A stretch of 64,000 nucleotides of DNA from Clostridia bacterium (GCA_900769875.1 CAAGII010000084.1:27416-91415), one strand, 5' to 3'. Positions 25,847 to 35,082 are shown, numbered from the stretch's first letter. Translations and numbers: made by a program. The notes: generated from the sequence alone by a model not told the origin.

Positions 25847-25862
25847 CGGAATGCCCTCCATG

Positions 25863-27461
25863 TTACTCGCTATAGTGGTCCGGCAGATCGTTTTCAAACA
25901 GCACGGTATCTCCGCTCTGCCCGAGAGAGCGCAGAAGCTGTGTCGCTTCGTCCAGGCTGCCGACCTGATGCACATGGTTCATATCAAACCCAGCTTCACG
26001 CAGACCATCCGCGATGGGCTGGGTATGCTTTCTGCCTACAAGGATGGCAAGATCCACCTTGTCCTTCATGGCGCGTCCGAAGCCGCGGTTGAACTCCGCC
26101 TCGCGCTCGCCAAGCTCTACCATGCCGGGTGTGATGATGATGCGCCGCCCGGGAAACTGCTCAAGCACAGCCAGCGCCTTTTCCGCGCCGCTCGGATTGC
26201 TGTTGAACGCGTCGTCAATGATGGTGATTCCTCCGGCGTTCTCAATCAGCTGCATCCTGTGCTCCACAGGCTCCAGCTTCGCAATGCCGCGCGCAATCTG
26301 CTTCAGCGTCAGATTCAGCGTCAGGCAGACAGACGCCGCAAGCGCAATATTGGCGATGTTATGGTCGCCAAGCAGTCTGGTTTCGCAATGCTGACGCTCT
26401 TCCCCCGTACACAGATCAAAGCGCGAGCCGCCCGGGAACACCTTCACATTTTCCACCCACACATCGGCGCCGTGTCCGGCGTAGAGACTGCTCAGCCGCT
26501 TGGTTTTGGCGGTTTTTGCGTACAGTTCTGAGCAGATCGCCTGATCGTCCGGGAAGAAGCAGCAGCCATCCTGCGGAATCGCCTGCATCAGCTCGTACTT
26601 GGTGGATTTGATCCTGTCAAGCGTCTTGAACGTATCCAGATGCTGCGGACCCACGCTGGTCAGAACGCCGTATTTCGGATGCACCAGGCGGCACATTTCC
26701 TTGATATCGCCCACATGACGGGCGCCCATTTCCGCCACGAACACCTGATGCGAGGGCAACAGTCTGGTACGAATGATCTTCGTGACGCCCATGGGGGTGT
26801 TGAAGCTCCCGGGCGTGACCAGCGTCTGATACTTTTCCGAAAGCAAAGTGCCCAGAATGAACTTGACGCTCGTTTTGCCATAGCTTCCCGTGATGCCGAT
26901 GCGAATCAGGTCGGGATGCTCCCTGAGCACACGCTGCGCGTCGCGGAAGTACATTTCGGAGATGACCTTTTCAATCGGCCACGCAAGCAGCCCGGAGAGC
27001 GCCACAAGCAGCGGCAGCAGCACCAGCGCAAGCGGCAGCAGAAAGCAGCACAGCCGCGTGCCCATGCCGCACAGCGCGGAGAAAGCGGAGAACACAAGGA
27101 TATTCACCGCCAGCGACACAGCATACAGCCGCTTCATGCGGGGCGTCAGGACAAGCGGCTTTTTCATTTTTGCCCTTACCGCCAGCCAATGCAGCAGCGC
27201 GCCGACAGCAGGGGCAATCAGCGCCAGAGCCGCAAAGCTCCACACCGTCTGATGCGAAACCATCCATACCAGCGGCATCACACTCAGGCAGGATACTGCC
27301 ATCACGCAGCCCGGAAGCAGCGCACGAAGCGCGTTGCGCCGCAGCGTGCGGAAATAGCCCGGGAACTGGTAGCTCTCAAGCTGGAAGTAATGCAGCAGCA
27401 CTCTGCTTGCCGCCACAGCGCCAATGCTCAGGCACAGGATGGCTACGATATTCATCAGCAT
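25863..27461 (-). CDS. murF: MurF-type Mur ligase with an N-terminal membrane domain
   Basis: This is a 532-residue protein. Residues 1-165 hold about five membrane segments (about 4-22, 48-68, 74-94, 114-132, 139-160). The Mur ligase ATPase domain starts with GITGSYGKTS (189-198), followed by FNTPMGVTKI, GARHVGDIKEM, HRMQLIENAGG, IDDAFNSNPSG and ITPGMVELG in the C-terminal ligase domain. The usual soluble N-terminal MurF substrate domain is replaced by the membrane region. MurF adds D-Ala-D-Ala to the UDP-MurNAc-tripeptide, and ddl is next. A different Mur ligase-like role is possible. Confidence 0.82.
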   Translation of the reverse strand: MLMNIVAILCLSIGAVAASRVLLHYFQLESYQFPGYFRTLRRNALRALLPGCVMAVSCLSVMPLVWMVSHQTVWSFAALALIAPAVGALLHWLAVRAKMKKPLVLTPRMKRLYAVSLAVNILVFSAFSALCGMGTRLCCFLLPLALVLLPLLVALSGLLAWPIEKVISEMYFRDAQRVLREHPDLIRIGITGSYGKTSVKFILGTLLSEKYQTLVTPGSFNTPMGVTKIIRTRLLPSHQVFVAEMGARHVGDIKEMCRLVHPKYGVLTSVGPQHLDTFKTLDRIKSTKYELMQAIPQDGCCFFPDDQAICSELYAKTAKTKRLSSLYAGHGADVWVENVKVFPGGSRFDLCTGEERQHCETRLLGDHNIANIALAASVCLTLNLTLKQIARGIAKLEPVEHRMQLIENAGGITIIDDAFNSNPSGAEKALAVLEQFPGRRIIITPGMVELGEREAEFNRGFGRAMKDKVDLAILVGRKHTQPIADGLREAGFDMNHVHQVGSLDEATQLLRSLGQSGDTVLFENDLPDHYSE

Positions 27462-28246
27462 CCCTGTGATCCCTCCGTCAAAAAGTTGTGTACGATGGCC
27501 AGAAAGCGTGGCAGCTGCTCAAGATACGCGAAATGGCTTCCGCCCTCCAGCCTGATGAGCGCAGCATCAGGGATGCTCTTTTCCATCTGCTCGCCCATCC
27601 AGATCGGCGTTTCAATATCCTTGTCGCCCCACAGTAGCAGCGTGGGCTGCTCAATCAGGGGAAGGCGATCGGAGAGGTCAAGGCTGATGACCTTGACAAA
27701 GGTTTTGCGCATTTCATCATCCAGTGCGTTGTAGTCGGCGCTTCCGTATCTCTTCCGCAGCATCTCCTGCAGTTTGTCAGGCAAGCTTCCGAATATCCGC
27801 AAACGCCTGATCTGCTCGCACATCCTGCGCAGACGCTTGTAGCGAAGGCTCTTTTTCCTTGCCTCCTCAGTCTGAGGCTTGCGAATACCTGCCGCGCCCG
27901 TCAGCACCAGCTTATCAAACAGCGCAGGCTCTTCCGACGCAAGCTGAATTGCCACACGGCAGCCGAAGCTGTGCGCAATCACGCTGCACGGCGCAAAATC
28001 AAGCTGACGCAGCAGCTCGCGCAGCGCCCCTGCATACTCCGGCACGCCCCACGGCTCCGGTGGACGGCTACTGCTGCCATGCCCGGGAAAGTCGATCATC
28101 AGCACGGACATATCCTTGGCAAGCGCATCCGACACGGGCTTCATCAGCTTGATCTCACAGCCCCAGCCATGCAGCAGCAGCACGCGTCTGGAGCCCGTTC
28201 CGCAGCGTTCATAATGAATGGTCGCGCCGCAGCAGTTCATCTCCAT
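27455..28246 (-). CDS. Alpha/beta-fold hydrolase
   Basis: This 263-residue protein has LLLHGWGCEI (oxyanion region), AHSFGCRVAIQLA (nucleophile Ser in HSFG), LLWGDKDIETPI (Asp) and GGSHFAYLEQ (His), so the triad is complete. There is a helical lid between about 125 and 190. Substrate unknown. It overlaps murF by 7 nt and is probably co-transcribed with it. There is no signal peptide. Confidence 0.87.
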   Translation of the reverse strand: MEMNCCGATIHYERCGTGSRRVLLLHGWGCEIKLMKPVSDALAKDMSVLMIDFPGHGSSSRPPEPWGVPEYAGALRELLRQLDFAPCSVIAHSFGCRVAIQLASEEPALFDKLVLTGAAGIRKPQTEEARKKSLRYKRLRRMCEQIRRLRIFGSLPDKLQEMLRKRYGSADYNALDDEMRKTFVKVISLDLSDRLPLIEQPTLLLWGDKDIETPIWMGEQMEKSIPDAALIRLEGGSHFAYLEQLPRFLAIVHNFLTEGSQGC

Positions 28247-28294
28247 AGCCTTCGTCCTTTCATTGCGCGTCAGGAGAGCGTTTCCTGAGGGCAG

Positions 28295-28774
28295 TCAGTC
28301 CAAGTCAAGGCGATTGTCCAAACGCCAGATATACCGGCATTTCACCGCGCTGATTTCATACCGGCGGCGAAGGCTCATGGGCACATCGACGATCCGCTCC
28401 AGCTGGCAGCCCAGATGCTCGCAGGTTCTGCGGCTTGGCCAGTTGTCGGTATCGCAGGTGATGACCACGCTTTCCTTGCCGGTTGTTTCCAGCAACGGCT
28501 TGAGCAGACTGCACGCCTTGCGCGCCCAACCGTGACCGCGATAGGGCGGGTCAATGTGGTAGCCAATATGCCCGAAATAGTAAACGCCCTCGCTCTCGCC
28601 CAGTCGCAGGCTGATGCGGCCCGCCTCACGGCGTGTTCCATGCGGCGCGATCAGATAGTCATAGCATGCCCCGAAGCCGAGCGCTTCTTCCGGCGGATAG
28701 AGCCGCAACGGAAACAGGTCAATCTCGCCGTCCGAATACTGCGGCCTGGCACGAAACAGCCACACAGCTTCCAC
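28295..28774 (-). CDS. GNAT-family N-acetyltransferase
   Basis: This is a 159-residue protein. Its GNAT core includes AGRISLRLG, YFGHIGYHIDPPYRGHGWARKACSLL (acetyl-CoA loop RGHGWA) and VVITCDTDNWPSRRTCEHLGCQLE. It resembles the RimJ/L-like group that modifies proteins or small amines; the substrate is unknown. The only reasonable start is GTG at 28774, 16 nt after the PfkB gene. Confidence 0.85.
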   Translation of the reverse strand: MEAVWLFRARPQYSDGEIDLFPLRLYPPEEALGFGACYDYLIAPHGTRREAGRISLRLGESEGVYYFGHIGYHIDPPYRGHGWARKACSLLKPLLETTGKESVVITCDTDNWPSRRTCEHLGCQLERIVDVPMSLRRRYEISAVKCRYIWRLDNRLDLD

Positions 28775-28790
28775 ATCCTTGCACTGGTAT

Positions 28791-29717
28791 CTATGACAGC
28801 CGCTGCACGCGAACCCGCGGCAGAATTGCGTAGAAATCCTCCGCGCAGATCAGCTGTGTTCCCTCGGTCATCACGCTGGCTGTACCGGCAGCCACCGCCC
28901 ATGAAAACGCTTCTACAATGTCGTCATGCGTCTGCATGCCGCACAGCAGGCCGCCCACCATCGCGTCACCCGCGCCGACGGTCGAGCTGACCTTCACGTC
29001 CACACACGGCGCAAACCACGCGCCCTCAGGTGTGGCAAGCAGCGCGCCCTCGCTGCCCATGGAGACGATCACATGCCGCGCGCCGCGTTCAAGGAGCTGC
29101 TTCGCTGCTTGATGGACGTCGCTGACACAGCCAAGCGGTATCCCAAGCGTATCGCGAAGCTCATCGCGGTTGGGCTTGGCAAGCCACGGCCTTGCTTCCA
29201 GACCGAGCAGAAGCTCCTCGCCGCTTGCATCCAGAATGCACCGTGCGCTCTTCATGGTATGCATGAGATCACGATACGTTCCGCGTGGACAGCCGGGCGG
29301 AAGCGAACCTGTCAAAACACACCAGTCCTCCGGCTTGACGGCGGCAGAGACCATCTCCTTGAAGGACTGCAGCGCCTGCCCGTCGACCAGAGGCCCCGGC
29401 TCATTCAGCTCGGTCACCGGCTGACCATCAAGGCTGACGATCTTGGTGTTCGTCCGCACAGCGCCGGGCACCGAAAGCAGGGAGCAGCCGATTTCATCCC
29501 TTGCAAGGGCTTCCCTGACCCTGCCGGCATGATCCTCACCCGCAATCACAAGGCATCCGGCCTTCTGTCCAAAGCGGCGAACCACTCTCGCCACATTCAC
29601 GCCCTTGCCGCCAAGATCGATGCGGCTTTTGCGGATGCGGTTGACTGCGCCAACGGTGACGGCGTCCACCTCCACCGTTTTGTCAAAGCTTGGATTCATG
29701 CATAAAGCAGTCATCAT
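28791..29717 (-). CDS. PfkB-family sugar kinase (1-phosphofructokinase/tagatose-6-phosphate kinase type)
   Basis: This 308-residue protein begins with the FruK/LacC-type TALCMNPSFDKTVEVD. It has the first PfkB signature (GGKGVNVARVV) near residue 37, TGSLPPGCP, and the second signature STVGAGDAMVGG (catalytic Asp) near residue 245. These kinases phosphorylate fructose-1-phosphate or tagatose-6-phosphate; no PTS partner is nearby. GGAGG lies 9 nt before the first of two ATGs. It has its own strong promoter. Confidence 0.88.
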   Translation of the reverse strand: MMTALCMNPSFDKTVEVDAVTVGAVNRIRKSRIDLGGKGVNVARVVRRFGQKAGCLVIAGEDHAGRVREALARDEIGCSLLSVPGAVRTNTKIVSLDGQPVTELNEPGPLVDGQALQSFKEMVSAAVKPEDWCVLTGSLPPGCPRGTYRDLMHTMKSARCILDASGEELLLGLEARPWLAKPNRDELRDTLGIPLGCVSDVHQAAKQLLERGARHVIVSMGSEGALLATPEGAWFAPCVDVKVSSTVGAGDAMVGGLLCGMQTHDDIVEAFSWAVAAGTASVMTEGTQLICAEDFYAILPRVRVQRLS

Positions 29718-29746
29718 CAGGCGTATCCTCCATGCCGAACTGTATT

Positions 29747-29775
29747 ATTATACCATGCTATGCAACGACATGCAA
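29747..29775 (-). promoter_or_regulatory. Sigma-A promoter of the PfkB gene
   Basis: On the - strand, TTGCAT, 17 nt and TATAAT lie 30 bp before the start codon. Confidence 0.75.
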
Positions 29776-29809
29776 GTATGGCACATCGAAAATGGCCCTT
29801 GGGCTGTTG

Positions 29810-30577
29810 TCAGAGCTTTTCATCGCTGTACACGATCACATCATTCGGATGTCCCTTGTGATAGGGATGCTGCTTGCATACGTTGCCAAAGTAATGGTAC
29901 GGCTGATCCTGTGCCGTTTCACCGCGCATCAGCTGCTCGCAGCCAAGCAGGAGGCGGTCAATGATATCGTTTGAGATATAGTCGTTCGCGTGACCGAACA
30001 GCACGCGGTCAAAATCGCCGCCATAGCACCGTTTCACATGCGTCAGCGTGTCATGCAGCACCGCAATCGGCTGGCTTTCCTCAAGCTGCATCCAGATATG
30101 CGGGTTCATGCCGTCTCCCGAGAACAGTACCCTGCGCCTGCGGTCAAGGAGGCCGATGGATCCGGCTGTGTGACCCCTGAGCGAAATAACCTCCAGCACA
30201 TTGCCGCCACCCAAATCAAACTGCTGCCCGATAGACAGTCCCCGCATGGGGCAGCAGGAGAGATGCTGATCGCCCACGGAGTCGCGGATCATCTGAAAAT
30301 GCGCCTTCGCCAGCTCCATGTCATCCGGATGAAGCCATGCCTCCTCAAAGAATTGGTTGCCTAGGATATGATCGCAGTGCCCGTGCGTGTTCACAACCAC
30401 CAGCGGCAGATCGGTCAGGGTTCGCACGATATCCTTGAGGTTCTCATATCCGTTGACCGTGTCAATCACCATGGCCCTTTCCGTACCACAAACAACATAG
30501 CAGGTGCTTTCGTGATTGTCGTCCAGCAGCCATACCTGATCCTCCAGCTGCCTGATATGCATACGCTTGCTTTCCAT
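29810..30577 (-). CDS. MBL-fold metallo-hydrolase
   Basis: This 255-residue protein has the zinc-binding motif THGHCDH near residue 64, GHTAGSIGLLD near 137, the metal-bridging Asp in FSGDGMN and a late FGHAND. This is a glyoxalase II/beta-lactamase-like fold with a complete metal set. The substrate is unknown. It lies 3 nt after whiA and is probably the last gene of the murB-rapZ-whiA transcript. Confidence 0.88.
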   Translation of the reverse strand: MESKRMHIRQLEDQVWLLDDNHESTCYVVCGTERAMVIDTVNGYENLKDIVRTLTDLPLVVVNTHGHCDHILGNQFFEEAWLHPDDMELAKAHFQMIRDSVGDQHLSCCPMRGLSIGQQFDLGGGNVLEVISLRGHTAGSIGLLDRRRRVLFSGDGMNPHIWMQLEESQPIAVLHDTLTHVKRCYGGDFDRVLFGHANDYISNDIIDRLLLGCEQLMRGETAQDQPYHYFGNVCKQHPYHKGHPNDVIVYSDEKL

Positions 30578-30580
30578 CGC

Positions 30581-31564
30581 TCACTCCATCCCTTCACTGT
30601 GGTTTTGGTGTTGCTCCAGCTCACCTGCAATCTCATCCGCCGTGGCCATCAGGCGCTTCATCCGGTTGCTGACGCCGCTTTTGGTGAGCGGCGGATCCAT
30701 CATTTGCCCAAGCTCCGTCAGGCTGACACTTGGATTCTCAAGCCTGAGATGCGCAAGCTCGCGCAGCGCAGGCGGCAGGCTGGCCAGTCCCCGCTGAATG
30801 GAGATCATGGTGATTGCCTTCACCTGCGCGTCGCTCGCAGCAGCCGCGCGTTCGTAATTCCGGTCGTCACAGCCGGAGGCACGGTTGATGTTACCGCGCA
30901 TCTGTCGGGTGATTCTGATATTCTCCAGCTCCATCATGCTGGTCGGTGCGCCCATCAGCGCAAGCGCGTCGGATATGTGCTGAGAGCCTTTCAAATAGAC
31001 CACCTGCTTGCCCCGGCGCGTGATATGTCCCGCCGGAAGTCCGCATCGTTCCATTTGCCTGAGAACGGACTGGCACATGGCGTCATCCCCGGCAATAATC
31101 TCGAAATGATAGCCCTTTTCCGGGCTTGTGATGCTCCCTGCGCCAAGAAACGCGCCGCGAAGGTAGGCCCGCCTGCAGCACTGGCGCGTCAGCGGCACCC
31201 TTGGTTCCGTTCGCTTCAATGTCACGCTTCCGTCGTCGTGCTGCTCCATCATGCTCATGGCAATCAGCAGCTTCTGCGCGTCGCCGCCCTCAAGGGTCAG
31301 CACGCAGGCCGTCCTTCCGCCAAGGCGCGTATGCTGCACGAACTGCAGTTGTGGCGATACATCAAGGCTCTTTTTGAGCATGGTGAAAATGCGCCTCGCA
31401 AGCGTCGTGTTCTCCACCCGATAGGTCACCGAAAAGCGCCCCGCGCCCTGAAATCCAAGGCTTGCGGAGGTCTGCGTCAGTGCGCTGATTTCCGCAAGCA
31501 TGCAGCACGCCCTGTCCAGCGGCTGATGGCAAAGCTCCTCCTTGGCGCCAATTGAGAACGACAT
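30581..31564 (-). CDS. whiA: WhiA family DNA-binding protein
   Basis: This 327-residue protein has an N-terminal LAGLIDADG-like domain (RRAYLRGAFLGAGSI...GYHFEI) and a C-terminal helix-turn-helix (LRLENPSVSLTELGQMM..PLTKSGVSNRMKRL). WhiA influences cell division and chromosome segregation. It lies in the conserved rapZ-whiA region, but the usual yvcK gene between them is missing. Confidence 0.95.
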   Translation of the reverse strand: MSFSIGAKEELCHQPLDRACCMLAEISALTQTSASLGFQGAGRFSVTYRVENTTLARRIFTMLKKSLDVSPQLQFVQHTRLGGRTACVLTLEGGDAQKLLIAMSMMEQHDDGSVTLKRTEPRVPLTRQCCRRAYLRGAFLGAGSITSPEKGYHFEIIAGDDAMCQSVLRQMERCGLPAGHITRRGKQVVYLKGSQHISDALALMGAPTSMMELENIRITRQMRGNINRASGCDDRNYERAAAASDAQVKAITMISIQRGLASLPPALRELAHLRLENPSVSLTELGQMMDPPLTKSGVSNRMKRLMATADEIAGELEQHQNHSEGME

Positions 31565-31575
31565 ACCTCACCTCG

Positions 31576-32469
31576 TCAGGTTTCCTCGGCCCAGTGAGCC
31601 TGCTCCACATCCTTGTCGCGATGATTGGTTTCCACCTGATAGCCATGGGCGCGAAGATAATCGCCAATCGCCTCAGTGATGGCGACGCTGCGATGCGCGC
31701 CGCCGGTGCAGCCGATTGCGATCACCAGGCGGCGCTTGCCCTCCTCGTGATAGTGCGGGAGCAGGAAGTCAAGCATATCGCAGACCTTTGTCATAAACTC
31801 CCGCGTGACAGGATGCTGCATCACAAAGTCGCGTACATCCGCGTCCAGTCCGGAATGCCGGCACAGCTCCGGAATGTAGAAGGGATTGGGCAGAAAACGG
31901 ACGTCGAAGAGAATATCCGCCTCGCGGGGCAATCCGCGCTTGAAGCCGAAGGACATGACCTCGATGCGGATGCGGTCATCCGTCGTTTCACCTGATTTGA
32001 CGATCTTCTCCAGCGTCGAACGAAGCTTCTGCGGGCGCATGGAGGATGTATCAATCACATAATTAGCGATCTCACGAAGGGGCTGGAGCATATTGCGCTC
32101 CGCCGCAATCGCCTCCCGCAGCGTGACCGTATCGCTCGCCAGCGGATGGTCGCGCCGCGTCTCCTTGAAGCGTGAGAGGAGCGTCTCGTCGCTGGCTTCC
32201 ATGAAAAGCGTTTCCATGTGGTATCCCAGCTGCGTGGTCTCCAGCATGAGGCGGCAGACCGCGTCCGCGTCAAAGAACGCGCCGCTGCGCACATCGACCG
32301 AAAAGGCGACTGTGTGGCAGTTCAGTGCACTTGCGCATGCCTCAAGAAACTTGACGATCATCATCGGCGGCAGATTGTCCACACAGAAAACACCCATATC
32401 CTCCAGAAAACGGATCGTCGTGGTCTTGCCCGCGCCGCTCATGCCTGTCAGGAGCAGGAATCGCATCAT
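31576..32469 (-). CDS. rapZ: RNase adapter RapZ/YvcJ nucleotide-binding protein
   Basis: This is a protein of about 297 residues. It has Walker A GMSGAGKTTTIRFLED, the DNLPP segment (VDNLPPMMIVKFLE), SFGFKRGLPREADILFDVRFLPNP and the terminal IGCTGGAHRSV motif of the YvcJ/RapZ family. In Gram-negatives RapZ regulates glmS small RNAs; in Firmicutes it is a GTP/ATP-binding protein with roles in competence and cell-wall metabolism. The start may be ATG 32469, ATG 32466 or GTG 32475; no strong Shine-Dalgarno decides. Confidence 0.93.
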   Translation of the reverse strand: MMRFLLLTGMSGAGKTTTIRFLEDMGVFCVDNLPPMMIVKFLEACASALNCHTVAFSVDVRSGAFFDADAVCRLMLETTQLGYHMETLFMEASDETLLSRFKETRRDHPLASDTVTLREAIAAERNMLQPLREIANYVIDTSSMRPQKLRSTLEKIVKSGETTDDRIRIEVMSFGFKRGLPREADILFDVRFLPNPFYIPELCRHSGLDADVRDFVMQHPVTREFMTKVCDMLDFLLPHYHEEGKRRLVIAIGCTGGAHRSVAITEAIGDYLRAHGYQVETNHRDKDVEQAHWAEET

Positions 32470-32499
32470 ATTCACGCTTCTTTCGTAGAGAATGAATGG

Positions 32500-33432
32500 T
32501 TACACATGCCTGATGGGAGTATCCTCGCCCACAATGCGGATTTCCGGCTCCAGCATCACGCCGGTTTTTTCCATGACAACCTGCTGAATCCTCGCCAGCA
32601 GCGCGAGATAATCCGCTGCCGTGCCGCCAAGGTTCAGCCCGAACCCCGCATGCTTCTCGCTCACCTGCGCGCCGCCGATGGTCAGTCCGCGCAATCCGCA
32701 CTGGTCAATCAGCGCCGACGCGTATCCGTTGGCTGGGCGCTTGAACATGCTGCCCGCATTGGGGATGGTCAAAGGCTGCTTTTCGGCACGCTGCCGGTTG
32801 AGTCTGTTCATTTCTTCAAGAATTGCGTCCCGGTCGCCGGGCTGCAGCTCCATTTCCACGCACGTTACAATCACCCGCTCATGCTGAAGGCGTGAGGCGC
32901 GATGTGAAAACGCCATCTCCGCGCCGGTGTAGCGCACAGGCGTTCCATCGCTCGTATACCCCTTCACCAGCGTGACAACCTGACTCATTTCGCCGCCATA
33001 CGCTCCGGCATTCATGATCACGCCTCCGCCGATCGTGCCGGGGATACCGCTTGCAAACGCAAGCCCCGCAAGACCGCTTTCCGCCGCGCGGCGGCTGAGC
33101 TGCGCCAGCATCGCGCCTGCCTGCGCCGTCATATGCGTACCGGAGATCGTGATCGCGTTCATGGCCCGGAGACTGAGCACCACGCCGCGGATACCGCCGT
33201 CCTTCACCAGCAGGTTGCTGCCGTTGCCCACAAGCGTGACCGGGATATGCAGCGCGTGCGTCTCCTTGAGCAGCCTCCTGAGCTGGACTTCATCGCTGGG
33301 GGAACAAACCAGATCAGCCGGTCCGCCAAGACGGAGCGTGGTCATGCTCGACATAGGCACGTTCCATTCCATCTCCATGTCTGCCATGGATGCGGACAAG
33401 CGCTCGAGTACGTCGTTCAGGCGTTCACACAT
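32500..33432 (-). CDS. murB: UDP-N-acetylenolpyruvoylglucosamine reductase
   Basis: This is a 310-residue flavoenzyme. It has TTLRLGGPADLVCSPS, TLVGNGSNLLVKDGGIRGVVLSL, FASGIPGTIGGGVIMNAGAYGGEM (FAD site), NAGSMFKRPANGYASALI and EKHAGFGLNLGG. It reduces UDP-GlcNAc-enolpyruvate to UDP-MurNAc, the second committed step of peptidoglycan synthesis. It is the first gene of the murB-rapZ-whiA-MBL unit. Confidence 0.95.
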   Translation of the reverse strand: MCERLNDVLERLSASMADMEMEWNVPMSSMTTLRLGGPADLVCSPSDEVQLRRLLKETHALHIPVTLVGNGSNLLVKDGGIRGVVLSLRAMNAITISGTHMTAQAGAMLAQLSRRAAESGLAGLAFASGIPGTIGGGVIMNAGAYGGEMSQVVTLVKGYTSDGTPVRYTGAEMAFSHRASRLQHERVIVTCVEMELQPGDRDAILEEMNRLNRQRAEKQPLTIPNAGSMFKRPANGYASALIDQCGLRGLTIGGAQVSEKHAGFGLNLGGTAADYLALLARIQQVVMEKTGVMLEPEIRIVGEDTPIRHV

Positions 33433-33458
33433 CAGGTTTACCCTCCTTATCAGCCATC

Positions 33459-33487
33459 ATTATAATTCATTTGGCGGCTGACCGCAA
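33459..33487 (-). promoter_or_regulatory. Sigma-A promoter of murB-rapZ-whiA
   Basis: On the - strand, TTGCGG, 17 nt and TATAAT lie 27 bp before the murB start. Confidence 0.75.
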
Positions 33488-33526
33488 GATGTAATTGAGC
33501 ATGGCCGCATAAGCTCTGTGATATGC

Positions 33527-33551
33527 AAAAGCTGTGCCGGAAGGGCACAGC
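33527..33551 (-). terminator. Terminator after the VTC-domain gene
   Basis: On the - strand, GCTGTGCC and GGCACAGC form an 8-bp stem followed by TTTT. It closes the cotH-DUF4956-VTC transcript just before the murB promoter. Confidence 0.7.
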
Positions 33552-33556
33552 GTAAG

Positions 33557-34264
33557 TCAGCTTTCCTTCTCCTCAAAGCGCCTGCACCAGGTGTATTTGC
33601 TGATGGCGCTTTGCAGAGCGTTAGGACAATAGGTACACAGAAGATCGCGGATATACGGCGGCATCACCCGGTTGTACTTGACCTCCAGAATCATTTCGCC
33701 GTGGTCAAACGGCGGCACGGTCGGCACATTCGGATTGAAGAGATCCGTGGAATACAGACCCGAGCGAAGCTGCTTGTCAAAGGTGATGCGCACCTCCTCC
33801 GCAGGGTGTAGCCACGCCTCGCGCACATAGTCTACCAGCACCACAGGATGCAGCAGATGAATGGTCATCTCGCGGTACACATCGCTGAGCAGGCCAAAGC
33901 GCGTGGCCTCAAGGCCTGTGGAATCGCAGGCGATGATCTGATCGGCAAGATCCCGCGGAATGGTCAGGCTGCGCTTGGAGATCAGGCTGCCGACCTTCGT
34001 CTTGCATTCCAGCTTGATGAGACGGTCGGAGTAATTGTAGATGCGGATGCGGTACTTATCGCGGTTTTGTACGCCGTCGATCTTGTCGTAGAGCGCATCG
34101 TCGAACACTGTATCGAAATACAGGGAGCGTATGTGGTACTCGTTGTGCTCATCGCCGTTGGGATCAGGATGCAGGCAGTACCGCATGGCATTGGAGAGCA
34201 TGCGATACTGCGCATCATTGATGAAGAACTTCAGCTCATGCCGCAGCGGCAGAACGCTTGCCAT
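33557..34264 (-). CDS. VTC-domain (polyphosphate polymerase-like) protein
   Basis: This 235-residue protein matches the VTC/triphosphate-tunnel fold (PF09359). The strands carry alternating basic and acidic residues: LRHELKFFI near the N-terminus, HIRSLYFDT, KYRIRIYNYSDRLIKLECKTKVG, SKRSLTI and EMILEVKYNRVMP. In yeast the Vtc4 domain makes polyphosphate from ATP; bacterial stand-alone versions are mostly untested. AAAGGTGG precedes the ATG at 34264. It is the third gene of the CotH-DUF4956-VTC unit. Confidence 0.87.
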   Translation of the reverse strand: MASVLPLRHELKFFINDAQYRMLSNAMRYCLHPDPNGDEHNEYHIRSLYFDTVFDDALYDKIDGVQNRDKYRIRIYNYSDRLIKLECKTKVGSLISKRSLTIPRDLADQIIACDSTGLEATRFGLLSDVYREMTIHLLHPVVLVDYVREAWLHPAEEVRITFDKQLRSGLYSTDLFNPNVPTVPPFDHGEMILEVKYNRVMPPYIRDLLCTYCPNALQSAISKYTWCRRFEEKES

Positions 34265-34301
34265 CGTGCTTCCCACCTTTCATGGATGGCGACAGCCGTC
34301 A

Positions 34302-35018
34302 TCAGGCGCCGGCTTCCGTCTGGCAGGCAACAAGGGTGGCGTCATGCACGCCGTCGATGTTGAGCATGGAGGCCACCAGATCCTGCTTGTTGTCCAGACG
34401 AACCTCCACGGTCATTTCAGCGCCGGTGCGGGTCACCGTCTTGGAGCGGAGACGGCGGTTTTTCACCGTGCGGCGAAGCTGCTGCTGGATATCATACTCC
34501 GCGTCCTCATCATAGTGAATGACCAGCAGGTAGCCGTTGGGATTGGTGAAATGCACAAAGGTCAGCGCGAACATGGCCACACTGATGCCAAGCACCACAA
34601 TCAGCGCCGCGAAATACAGCTGCGCGCCAAGCAGAATGCCCATGGTGAGCGCCCAGAACATGTAGGCGGTGTCCATGGGATCCTTGACCGCGGTACGGAA
34701 GCGAACGATGGACAGCGCGCCGACCATGCCCATGGAGAGCGCAAGGTCGGACTTGATGCACATCACGACGGGCGTGGTAATGAGCGTCAGCATGACCAGC
34801 GTCAGCGCGAAGCTCGGACTGTACAAAACGCCGCGGAAGCAGCGCTTGTACACAAAGGCAATGATGAGACCGACCACGAAGCCCGCAATCAGCGCAAGGG
34901 CGACCTCCAGCGGCGCCACGGCGGCAAACTGCGACGCAAGCGTTGCGCTCAGGCTGTTTGAGGAGCTGATGATCTTGCTGCTTGTCAGGCTCTCCAGCAG
35001 TGCGAAGGTAGTAGGCAT
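34302..35018 (-). CDS. DUF4956 membrane protein
   Basis: This is a 238-residue protein. Membrane segments lie at about 35-56, 66-85, 88-105 (with the conserved MGMVGALSIVRFRTAVKDPMDTAY region) and 116-150. A soluble C-terminal domain (about 160-238: YDIQQQLRRTVKNRRLRSKTVTR...) follows. The pattern is that of DUF4956, which is often next to VTC-domain proteins. No biochemical function is known. GGGAGGG precedes the ATG. Confidence 0.85.
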   Translation of the reverse strand: MPTTFALLESLTSSKIISSSNSLSATLASQFAAVAPLEVALALIAGFVVGLIIAFVYKRCFRGVLYSPSFALTLVMLTLITTPVVMCIKSDLALSMGMVGALSIVRFRTAVKDPMDTAYMFWALTMGILLGAQLYFAALIVVLGISVAMFALTFVHFTNPNGYLLVIHYDEDAEYDIQQQLRRTVKNRRLRSKTVTRTGAEMTVEVRLDNKQDLVASMLNIDGVHDATLVACQTEAGA

Positions 35019-35082
35019 ATTGGTTCCCTCCCATATTCATCCGGTTACGCCCGGATAGTTTCCATTTTCCTGAGGCGATGCA

